Source of the DNA: Oscillospiraceae bacterium
Lineage (GTDB): Bacteria > Bacillota_A > Clostridia > Oscillospirales > Ruminococcaceae
Direction: 5' to 3'
DNA: 64,000 nucleotides
Assembly: GCA_017523995.1 (NCBI GenBank)
Contig: JAFWUX010000090.1
Location: 1-64,000, forward strand
The notes beneath the pieces were generated by a model. It did not search any database, was not told the DNA's origin, and saw only the letters and a list, made by a program, of their open reading frames with translations. The stretch's first letter is position 1; each line of letters starts with the position of its first letter. Made by a program: the position numbers and the translations under genes. Below, one piece after another: positions 15,793 to 24,000 of the stretch.

Positions 15793-17001
15793 ATGTTTGA
15801 AGTACAGGGGAAATACGCATCTGCGAAGATTTTTGCTGAGATTGCAGAAGAAAGCGCGATATCGCAGATCATGACACTCTGCAATCAGCCGATGAGCACT
15901 GGGGCTAAAATCCGCATCATGCCCGATGTGCATGCCGGTGCCGGCTGCACGATCGGAACCACAATGACTGTCACCGAGACAGCAATCCCGAACCTTGTCG
16001 GTGTCGATATCGGCTGCGGCATGGAGACTGTCCGGCTCAAAGAAACACATATTGAACTGCAGAAACTCGATAAACTGATTTATCGCGCAATCCCCTCAGG
16101 CTGCTCGATTCGTGAAACGCCGCATCGCTTTGCAGAGCAATTCGATCTGCAGGCACTCTATTGTGCAAAAAATATCCATGTGTCGCGCGCAATGCAGAGC
16201 ATCGGAACACTCGGCGGCGGAAACCATTTCATCGAGGCCGATCAGGCTGCGGACGGCAGCATCTATATTGTGATTCATTCCGGCTCACGGCATCTCGGAC
16301 TGGAAGTTGCAAAATACTATCAGGAGGAGGCCTACCGTCAGCTCAACCGCGCAGCTGAGGATGAGGTGCAGGCGCTCATCGCCGGACTGAAAGCGCAGGG
16401 GCGAGAAAAAGATATCCAGAAAGCACTGAAAAAGCTGCATGCTGAAAAGCATACAGATATCCCGAAGCATCTGGCATATACGTTCGGCACCCTGTTTGAG
16501 CAGTATATCCACGATATGAAGCTGACACAGGAATTTGCGATGCTGAACCGGAAAGCGATGATGGATGAAATCATCCGCGGCATGGGGCTGCATATTGCAG
16601 AACAGTTCACAACAATCCACAACTACATCGACACAGAGCACATGATCCTGAGAAAAGGTGCCGTATCTGCGCGGCTCGGGGAAAAACTGCTGATCCCGAT
16701 GAACATGCGTGACGGCAGCCTGATCTGTACCGGAAAAGGCAATGATGACTGGAATCAGTCCGCACCGCACGGCGCAGGACGGTTAATGTCCCGCGCGGAC
16801 GCAAAATCATCGTTTACTGTATCCGAATTCAAAAAGCAGATGTCCGGCATTTATACAACATCCGTCGGCAGCGGAACACTCGATGAATGCCCGATGGCGT
16901 ATAAACCGATGGAAGCGATCACCGGATGCATCGGTGAAACCGTCGAGATCAATGAGATTATCCGTCCGATTTACAATTTCAAGGCAGGTGCGGAAGAATG
17001 A
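15793..17001 (+). CDS. rtcB: RNA-splicing ligase RtcB
   Basis: 402 residues, close to E. coli RtcB (408). GTP- and Mn-dependent ligation of RNA 2',3'-cyclic phosphate or 3'-phosphate ends to 5'-OH ends in RNA repair. Motifs in order: PDVHAGAGCTIG, VGVDIGCGM (metal ligands Asp and Cys), GGGNHFIEAD, IHSGSRHLG (metal His) and PHGAGRLMSR, where His326 should be the guanylylated nucleophile; DECPMAYKPMEAI near the end. The start MFEVQGK is chosen because AAAGGA lies just before it. No archease or RtcA/RtcR partner is present. Control may be by the leader and attenuator described upstream. Confidence 0.95.
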   Translation: MFEVQGKYASAKIFAEIAEESAISQIMTLCNQPMSTGAKIRIMPDVHAGAGCTIGTTMTVTETAIPNLVGVDIGCGMETVRLKETHIELQKLDKLIYRAIPSGCSIRETPHRFAEQFDLQALYCAKNIHVSRAMQSIGTLGGGNHFIEADQAADGSIYIVIHSGSRHLGLEVAKYYQEEAYRQLNRAAEDEVQALIAGLKAQGREKDIQKALKKLHAEKHTDIPKHLAYTFGTLFEQYIHDMKLTQEFAMLNRKAMMDEIIRGMGLHIAEQFTTIHNYIDTEHMILRKGAVSARLGEKLLIPMNMRDGSLICTGKGNDDWNQSAPHGAGRLMSRADAKSSFTVSEFKKQMSGIYTTSVGSGTLDECPMAYKPMEAITGCIGETVEINEIIRPIYNFKAGAEE

Positions 17002-17183
17002 AGAAATTTGTACCCTATGAGAAAATGAGCAAAAAGCAAAAGCGGGAATATGACCGTCAGCGGCGCGGAACATGGGAGCTCTCCCCTGTTACGCGCGTCG
17101 CAGAGACGGACAAAACACACTATTCCCGAAAAGTGAAACACAAAAACAGCGGCGGAGATGACTCTCTGCCGCTGTTTGATTAA
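16998..17183 (+). CDS. Small basic protein coupled to rtcB
   Basis: 61 residues, strongly basic and hydrophilic (MKKFVPYEKMSKKQKREYD, RQRRGTWELSPVTRV, ending DDSLPLFD). Its ATG overlaps the rtcB stop (ATGA), so the two are translationally coupled. No membrane segment or Cys cluster. The charge suggests RNA or ribosome contact, and the coupling suggests a role with RtcB, but both are inference. The transcription terminator is embedded in its last codons. Confidence 0.7.
   Translation: MKKFVPYEKMSKKQKREYDRQRRGTWELSPVTRVAETDKTHYSRKVKHKNSGGDDSLPLFD
17144..17177 (+). terminator. Terminator overlapping the end of the small rtcB-linked gene
   Basis: A 10-bp perfect stem (17144-17153 with 17168-17177, AAACAGCGGC) with A and T runs on either side, so it can serve the converging flavodoxin gene too. 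Confidence 0.65.
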
Positions 17184-17190
17184 CCTGCTT

Positions 17191-17652
17191 TTACATTGCT
17201 GCAAGCGCTGCGATATCTTTAGACGAGGGGTTCACATTGCCTTCGATGATCTCAGCGTCCGGTGCGCTGACTTTCAGATTCTGAACAGCCTTGCCGAATC
17301 CGCTTCCGCCGGATGTCGCAAAGAGAACAATCTTTTTGCCGGAGAAATCATAACGCTCGAGGAACGAATTGATGATCGTCGGCGCGATATACCACCAGAC
17401 AGGGAACCCGACGTAGATCGTTTCATAAGCAGATGTGTCAAGCTCGGCATCTGCAAGAGCCGGACGGGAGCTGTGATCGTTCATCTCGATACTGCTGCGG
17501 GACTGCTTGTTCTGCCAGTTGAGATCTTCTCGTGTGTAGGCAACAGCCGGTTTGATCTCAAACAGATCGGCGCCTGCTGCTTCCGCGAGTTTCTTTGCAA
17601 GACTTGCGGTATTGCCGCCTGCGGAAAAATATGCAACCAGTTTTTTGCTCAT
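17191..17652 (-). CDS. Flavodoxin
   Basis: 153 residues with the flavodoxin fold signature: FSAGGNTASLAKKLAEAAGA forms the FMN phosphate-binding loop, VGFPVWWYIAPTIINSFLE and LFATSGGSGFGK supply the isoalloxazine-contacting loops. This is the short Flavodoxin_4 type found in many clostridia, an FMN-dependent electron carrier or quinone reductase-like protein. Good ribosome site (GGAGGTATC) before the ATG. Single gene with an operator-rich promoter, suggesting control by a dedicated repressor not encoded next to it. Confidence 0.9.
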   Translation of the reverse strand: MSKKLVAYFSAGGNTASLAKKLAEAAGADLFEIKPAVAYTREDLNWQNKQSRSSIEMNDHSSRPALADAELDTSAYETIYVGFPVWWYIAPTIINSFLERYDFSGKKIVLFATSGGSGFGKAVQNLKVSAPDAEIIEGNVNPSSKDIAALAAM

Positions 17653-17714
17653 GATGATACCTCCGGTTTTGATTGAATATGATTTTATTGTATACAGACA
17701 CTTGCGTCCGATTC

Positions 17715-17764
17715 TGACACCGTGTCACTATTGACATTATAGCACTATTCTGACACATTGTCAA
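17715..17764 (-). promoter_or_regulatory. Flavodoxin promoter with two matching operator dyads
   Basis: On the minus strand TTGACA (17759-17764) and TATAAT (17736-17741), spacer 17. One dyad, TGACA-cat-TGTCA (17751-17763), overlaps the -35 box; a second, TGACAC-c-GTGTCA (17715-17727), covers the start of transcription. Both are preceded by ATTC, and their centres are 36 bp apart. This is the layout of a dimeric repressor binding twice around a promoter (TetR, HxlR or MarR family); the regulator itself is unknown. Confidence 0.75.
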
Positions 17765-17865
17765 TATGTTTCGTACTACTTTTTGAAATTCGGCGATTTG
17801 CACGAGCAGGCATTGCCGTATTCGTGTAACATGAACAACTGCAAGTACGATAAACACGAAAGAGC

Positions 17866-17894
17866 TTGACAATTCGTATGGATTGAGGTAAAAT
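17866..17894 (+). promoter_or_regulatory. Promoter of the carbonic anhydrase gene
   Basis: TTGACA (17866-17871) and TAAAAT (17889-17894), spacer 17 bases, 30 bases before the ATG. Confidence 0.8.
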
Positions 17895-17923
17895 ATGATT
17901 ATCATCCGGAAAGGAGAAACGCG

Positions 17924-18496
17924 ATGCATGCAGAAATCATCTGCTCCGCTGAAACGGCGCTGCGGAAGCTGAAAGAAGGGAATCTCAGATACCTGAACGA
18001 AACGAAAGGCACCGGAGATATCTCACCGGAAAAGCGCTGCGATGTCTTAGCAAACGGTCAGCGTCCGTTTGCGGTGATCGTCACCTGCTCGGATTCGCGC
18101 GTGGTGCCTGAGTATGTGTTCAGCGCCGATCTCGGCGATCTGTTTGTGATTCGTGTTGCGGGCAATGTGATTGATGATCATCAGCTCGGCTCAATCGAAT
18201 ATGCGGCTGAGCATCTCGGAATACGGCTTGTTGTGGTACTCGGGCATGATCACTGCGGTGCGGTCGATGCGGCAATCAACCATGATCCGGACGGATACAT
18301 CAAGTTTATCACCGATGAGATCAAGCTGGCAATCGGCAATGAAACCGATGATTATAAAGCATGCTGTATGAATGTGCGCAGAAGTGTCAGCCTGATTGAA
18401 AGCAGCTTTGAGATTCAGCAGGAAGAAGAACACGGACTCAAGGTCATCGGAGCACTCTACCGCCTTGCGGACGGCGCTGTCGAATTTGATATCTGA
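17924..18496 (+). CDS. Beta-class carbonic anhydrase
   Basis: 190 residues, the usual length for bacterial beta-carbonic anhydrases. Interconverts CO2 and bicarbonate in the cytoplasm. The zinc site is complete: Cys55-x-Asp57-x-Arg59 (TCSDSRVVPE) and His108-x-x-Cys111 (LGHDHCGAVDA); the Asp-Arg pair of the active site is present. No signal peptide. AAAGGAG lies 8 bases before the ATG. Stand-alone gene with own promoter and terminator. Confidence 0.95.
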   Translation: MHAEIICSAETALRKLKEGNLRYLNETKGTGDISPEKRCDVLANGQRPFAVIVTCSDSRVVPEYVFSADLGDLFVIRVAGNVIDDHQLGSIEYAAEHLGIRLVVVLGHDHCGAVDAAINHDPDGYIKFITDEIKLAIGNETDDYKACCMNVRRSVSLIESSFEIQQEEEHGLKVIGALYRLADGAVEFDI

Positions 18497-18501
18497 GCAG
18501 A

Positions 18502-18534
18502 AAGAATGCCCTTCCGAAGAAGGACATTCTTTTT
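18502..18534. terminator. Terminator between carbonic anhydrase and esterase genes
   Basis: Stem AAGAATG-c-CCTTC pairing with GAAGG-a-CATTCTT, then TTTTTCTT on the plus strand. The two genes converge on it. Confidence 0.75.
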
Positions 18535-18535
18535 C

Positions 18536-20815
18536 TTATGCTTTGAACAGCACGCGGATGAAATTGTACATCAGCGGTGTAACAGTGCTGTTGTCATGTC
18601 CGCCGCCCGGAACCGAAATAAAGATATTCTCCGTGCCGTGCGCTGTGAACAGATCGGAATAGATCTTCGGGTAATCGTTGACCATGCCGTCATTCGTTCC
18701 ACCTGCTATCATCAGCACATAGGGCGAATAGGGCGGGCCGATCTTGATTTCATCCTTGCTCATGACACCGGGATGATCCATGAACTGATCCTTTGTCGGA
18801 TAGATACCCGGTGCCGGTGCGCCTGCGCCGATATATCCGATTTTGTCGCAGCACTTCATACCGCAGTAGAGCGATTCTCTGCCGCCCATTGAAAAGCCTG
18901 CAATTGCTGTGTTTTCGCGGCCGGTCTTTACGGGATAATGCGATTCAATATAGGGCATCAGGCTGCCGGGGAGGTCCTCGACGAACAGATCGTAGCCGTA
19001 AACATCCGCCTGCCCGTTGCCGGTCTGCTTCGCATGTGCCGGATCAGAATACTGATCTGTGAACACGATAATCATCGGCTCAGCTTCGCCGCTTTTGATC
19101 AGCGTGGTTGCGATCTCGCGCACGCCCATACCGTTGACCATTGCGGACTCATCGCCGCCGTAACCGTGGTTGACATAGAACACGGGATATTTTTTGCTCT
19201 TGTCATATCCGGGCGGCAGCCAGACGTTTGCACCCTTATTCCGGTTTGCCGTCTTCGAGAAATACGTGATGTGTTCAAGCGTCCCCTCTGCTTTTCCCAT
19301 TGCAGATGCCGGCACGGTTGCCGTGACCTGATCGCGAATCTTTGCCATATAATCCTTTCCTGTTTCCGACTGTACCGTACTTCCCGGATTTAGAATCTTC
19401 TGCTTCAGCAGCGTCAGATCCGCTGCAGTCAGTGCGTTGTCTGCGTCAATGTCGGCGGTCTCTGCGAAGATTTCCGTTTTCTTTGTCAGGAGATATTCGA
19501 GCAGTGCTTCTACATCGGCATTCTCGATTGTTCCGTTGTGATCAACATCGCCTCTGTTGTATTTCGTAGGTGCGGATGTTCCGTCCGTCTTTGTAACGGT
19601 AACTTCATCCAGATAGAAATCACATGTGCTGTCGCTTGTTTCAATATAGAGAACCGGATTCGAGCCCTCTTTGATGCGATAATCTGTGGCGGAAAGCGTC
19701 AGCCATTTTCCGGATGCAGCATCCCCTTCTGCGAATGTGTCATAGAAAGCGCCGTCATCTGTATCATACTGCATCGTCATTTTGAAGTGAACGGAAGAAC
19801 CCGTTTTCTGCATCACCTGCGCGTTCACGCTGATATAGGTTCCCGCCGGACACTTTTTGCTGCTGAGGGAATATGCGATACCGTTCCAGTCATCGCTGCG
19901 GTCTGTAACTGCTGCTGAACCTGAACCGCTTGCGGCTTCTGCTTTTGTTAGGGCTACAGTGTCCCCTCCGCGGCTTGTCCAGCCGGAGAGACTGCTTTCA
20001 AAATCCGAATGCACAATCTCGGGATTATCCGGATCATCCGGTGTTTCTGTTTCGGCAAGATAATCTTCGATTACATCCGCCCAGAACTCACCCATTTTGC
20101 GGTATCCTGTTCCGCTCGGATGCAGATTATCCGAGGACATATCCGCCATTCCGTTCATGGAACCGTGAACATCCGCAAAACGGACATTCTCGCCGTATGA
20201 CTCCGCAACCTTCTTGACGGTATTGTTGTAATTCCCGACGCGCTGCGCATTGCCGCCGTAAGCCGTAAACTCCGGAATCGAACCCATGAAAATGACGCTG
20301 TCCTGCGGCATATCTGCGATGATGTAGTCGATCAGTGTATGCAGATCCTTCTCGCAGTCATTCAGATTCCGGTTTGCAGTCATGTCATTTGTACCAATAA
20401 TCAAAAGCACGATATCCGGCTTGCAGGTTTTGATTGCATCCTTGTTTTTGAGCTTTTCATAGAGACCGTTTTCGCCCCAGCTCGGGATCGGATACTGCTG
20501 TTTGATCGTATATCCGCTGTATCCTGCATGGTTGTCATCGTAGCTGACCTGCTGTCCGTTATAATTGAAGCTTGCCTGATTCTTTCCCTCCGGACCGACC
20601 AGATCAAATGTGATCCCTTTCTGTTTCAGTGAATAATCCAGATACTTTCGGTATCCGCCGTCATCACCGAGACCGAATGTAATGGAGTCGCCGATCGGCA
20701 TAATGTTGATCTGATCCAGTGCGTCTGCTTCAAGCTGCGGCATTTGCGGAAATGCTGAAAACAGTGATGCGCAGAATACCGCAGAAGCAATCAGAATTGT
20801 TTTGCGTTTTTTCAT
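18536..20815 (-). CDS. Cellulosomal two-headed esterase: SGNH (CE3-like), CBM, dockerin, CE1-like
   Basis: 759 residues. Signal peptide 1-31. Residues 36-255: SGNH hydrolase with Ser44 (GDSITFG), Gly/Asn block (IIGTNDM, Asn143) and Asp229/His232 (SDNLHPSG), as in CE3 acetyl-xylan esterases. Residues 268-410: jelly-roll carbohydrate-binding module with FESSLSGW start and FYLDEVTV end, of CBM22/CBM4-9 type. Residues 421-476: type I dockerin (GDVDHNGTIENADV, DIDADNALTAADL). Residues 490-759: esterase-D fold with nucleophile Ser642 (GFSMGG) and GGGHD near the end, matching CE1 feruloyl or acetyl esterases. It would strip acetyl and feruloyl groups from xylan while docked in the cellulosome. R. 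flavefaciens has enzymes of this style. Start follows GGAGGG. Confidence 0.9.
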   Translation of the reverse strand: MKKRKTILIASAVFCASLFSAFPQMPQLEADALDQINIMPIGDSITFGLGDDGGYRKYLDYSLKQKGITFDLVGPEGKNQASFNYNGQQVSYDDNHAGYSGYTIKQQYPIPSWGENGLYEKLKNKDAIKTCKPDIVLLIIGTNDMTANRNLNDCEKDLHTLIDYIIADMPQDSVIFMGSIPEFTAYGGNAQRVGNYNNTVKKVAESYGENVRFADVHGSMNGMADMSSDNLHPSGTGYRKMGEFWADVIEDYLAETETPDDPDNPEIVHSDFESSLSGWTSRGGDTVALTKAEAASGSGSAAVTDRSDDWNGIAYSLSSKKCPAGTYISVNAQVMQKTGSSVHFKMTMQYDTDDGAFYDTFAEGDAASGKWLTLSATDYRIKEGSNPVLYIETSDSTCDFYLDEVTVTKTDGTSAPTKYNRGDVDHNGTIENADVEALLEYLLTKKTEIFAETADIDADNALTAADLTLLKQKILNPGSTVQSETGKDYMAKIRDQVTATVPASAMGKAEGTLEHITYFSKTANRNKGANVWLPPGYDKSKKYPVFYVNHGYGGDESAMVNGMGVREIATTLIKSGEAEPMIIVFTDQYSDPAHAKQTGNGQADVYGYDLFVEDLPGSLMPYIESHYPVKTGRENTAIAGFSMGGRESLYCGMKCCDKIGYIGAGAPAPGIYPTKDQFMDHPGVMSKDEIKIGPPYSPYVLMIAGGTNDGMVNDYPKIYSDLFTAHGTENIFISVPGGGHDNSTVTPLMYNFIRVLFKA

Positions 20816-20875
20816 GTGTTTTCCCTCCTTCTAATCAATCATAAAGTGCGTGTGAACCCATATCTGTCTATTATA

Positions 20876-20904
20876 ATTATAACTGTTCAGACAACCGGCG
20901 TCAA
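20876..20904 (-). promoter_or_regulatory. Promoter of the esterase gene
   Basis: On the minus strand TTGACG (20899-20904) and TATAAT (20876-20881), spacer 17; a second TATAAT copy sits at 20870-20875. Confidence 0.75.
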
Positions 20905-21012
20905 TCAAAAATCCGCAGAATTACTGTACAATCGCACGAATTTGCATCGGTAGTTGTACGCTTTCTGTTTGTTATTTACAGAATGTGCAATACAAGTTTC
21001 AATCCGAAATAG

Positions 21013-21046
21013 AAAAACGGGATTCCGCAAAGGGAATCCCGTTTTT
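21013..21046 (-). terminator. Terminator of the giant surface-protein operon
   Basis: A 14-bp perfect stem (21013-21026 with 21033-21046) flanked by A5 and T5, 13 bases after the stop of the LRR giant. Confidence 0.85.
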
Positions 21047-21058
21047 AGGTTAGACAGT

Positions 21059-24000
21059 TCAGTTCTGATCTGCGAATGCTTCTGCAGCCTTAGAGCCTTC
21101 CGGCGCATTGATCTTTTTCAGCGATGTGCAGCCTGTAAACAGGTCGCTGCCGATTTCAGTCAATCCGCTGCCGAGCGTTGCCTCCTCCAGCGCAGTACAA
21201 TCAACGAATGCACCCTTACCGATCGAAGTGACCGAATCCGGAATCGTGATTGTTGTCAGAGAATCGCAGTGATAGAATGCGCCTTCCCCGATCTTTGTGA
21301 TGGTATCCGGCAGAATGATCGTCTTGATGTCTGCATTATGTGCAAATGCATCGTCGGCAATGATCGTGTAGTAATCCGAGACCGTGAATTCCTCTGCGCT
21401 GCTGAAGCAGCGATACAGAATCTTATTGACAGAGAACGTGGAATGATTACTCTCCGCATCTCTCTGTCCCTGCGTACCGTAGAACGCCTGCAGACCGATT
21501 TGATTCAGTTCCATTGTCGAACTGTCATAATTGTAATAATTCAGGTTTACGAAGTTACGGCAGTTGAGGAACGCATAGTCGCCGATTTCAGTCAGCGTTT
21601 CCGGAATGTAAAGATACCGGCAGGATTCCTCCGGCATACACGGCTTTCCGTTTCCGATCTTTGTAATCGCTTTGCCGTTAATCGAATACGGGAGATAGAC
21701 ATACTCGTTTGTGATGTCATCAATGTAGTCAATGCAGATTGTATCGGTTTCCGGCATTACATGATAGGTCAGTCCGGCAGGCTCATAGTCAATGAGACCG
21801 TTCTTCTCAAGATCGTACAGATTGTAGCTGAATTTGCCCTTGAACAGAACAGGCTCAGGATTCGGGACATAATCGCTTTCTGCATCCGTCTTCTGATATC
21901 CGATCGCATGCTGCTCAAGATAAAGATTGTCTGTGAAATATTCAAATGTTTTCAGAGACTTGCAGTTCAGGAATGCATCCCCGTAAACTGACATCGACTG
22001 TTTTGTCTTCAGCGTGACCGATTCCAGAGCGGTGCAGCCTTCAAAGACGTTGCGGTTGATATACGTGAGCGTCTCCGGAAGGGAAACCTCCTTGAGTGCG
22101 GTGCAGTTTTTGAATGCACCGTCACTGATATAACTGAGCTTCTCAGGGAAGACCACTTCCTTCAGCGATGTACAATCCATGAAGGCGTATGTGTAAATAC
22201 TTGTGCAGGCCTGCGGAAGTTTCACAGATTCAAGAGCTGTGCAGCCCTTGAATGAGCTGTCATTGATGTAATTGAGTGCTTCATTAAAGTGAACGGTTTT
22301 CAATGCCGTGCAGTCCATGAATGTGCCTGTATTGATCGAGGTTATCTGCGGCGGCAGCGTGAACTCGGTCAATGCAGTACAGCCGCTGAACGCATTGTTG
22401 CCGATATACGTCACGCAGGGCCATTCACCGATATTCAGGGATGTGCAGCCGGAAAAAGCGTTGTTGCTGATGCCGGTGAGGTAATTAGTCGGAAGTGTTG
22501 TCAGCGAAGTGCAGCCCTCAAAGCAGTTGGACGGGATATAGGTCAGTTTTTCGCAGAACGAAATCTCCTTGAGCTGATCCAGTCCGGCGAAGGTGCGTTC
22601 AGAGAGATACGTGACGGTATCCGGCAGAACGATTTTTTCAGCTTTACTTCCGGCAAATGCGGTCGGCGCAATGGATGTGATATCGACGCCGTCATAGCTT
22701 TCGGGAATATTCACTTCCTTGCGGGAAGGATCGCACTTGACAACTGTCAGCGTAACACCGTTAAGCGCATAGGTCAAACCGTTTTTGCTGTCAGAAATCG
22801 TGCTGACCGTTGTGGTTGTAACAGCCGTGGTGGTTGTGACACTGGTTGTGCTCTGACCGGAAACCGTTGTTCCGGAAGCAGTTGTTGTCGTCTCAACGGG
22901 CAGCTCTCTGGACTTATATTTCAGTCCGGACTGCACGAATGTTGTTTCGGTTTCACTGTCCTTCGGCACAACAAACGCTGTCGCAGACACATCCGCGGAT
23001 GAGGTCAGATAGGTGCTCGTGATATGTGCGGGCAGAATAACCTCTTTGAGTGCAGGGCATTTGTCAAATGCATCCAGGCAGAGGTATCTGACACCGGCAG
23101 GGAGTGTGACAGAACTGAGATTTTTGCAGTTCTGAAAGAGGTAGTTCCGGATTTCAGTTACCTGATCGGGAATCACAACAGATTTCAGTTCCTTGCATGA
23201 TCTGAATGCATTGTTCTCAATGGATTTCAGCGATTCGGGCAGCGTAATTGCTGTCAGGTTTGTGTTCTCAAACGCACTGCTTCCGATATACGTCAGACCG
23301 GAAGGCAGTTTCACTGTTGTCAGAGCGGTATTGCGGAATGCGCTGCCGTTGATTGTTTTGACACTTTCAGGAATCTGAACCTTTTTCAAAGCGGTGCAAC
23401 CGTCACAAAGATTGTAAGGGATCGAAGTAACAGCCTCCGGAAGACTCAGTTCTGTCAATGCTGTACAATTTGAAAAGACTGTTTCCGAAATGACGGAGAC
23501 ACTTTCCGGAATTTTGACAGACTTCAGCGCTTTGCAATTATTGAATGCAGCAGAATCAATACGGTGCATGGTATCCGGCAACTCAACAGTTTCCAGTGCA
23601 GCGCATCCGGAGAAGATCCCCTGCGGAAGTGTATTCATGTGCGAAGGCAGCTTAACACTCTTCAGCGATCCGTTTTCTGCAAACACATACTTCCCGATTG
23701 TTTTCAGAGAATCCGGCAGAGAAACGGATTCAAGGGCCTTGCAGGAGCGGAATGCGTTATCGCCGACGAGCGAAAGCTTCTTCGGGAGCTGAATCTTTTT
23801 CAGACCGGTGCAGTATTGGAATGCTTCGGTCTCCATCACTGTGATGCTGTCAGGGAGTGTGATTTCTTCAAGTCCGGTGCAGTAGCTGAACGCATTGGAA
23901 GGAAGCGTCTTCAAAGCGGATGCTCCGGTGAATTTCACTTTTTTCAAAGATCTGCAGGCATTGAAAGCATAAGTGCCCATGCTGCTGACACTTGCCGGAA

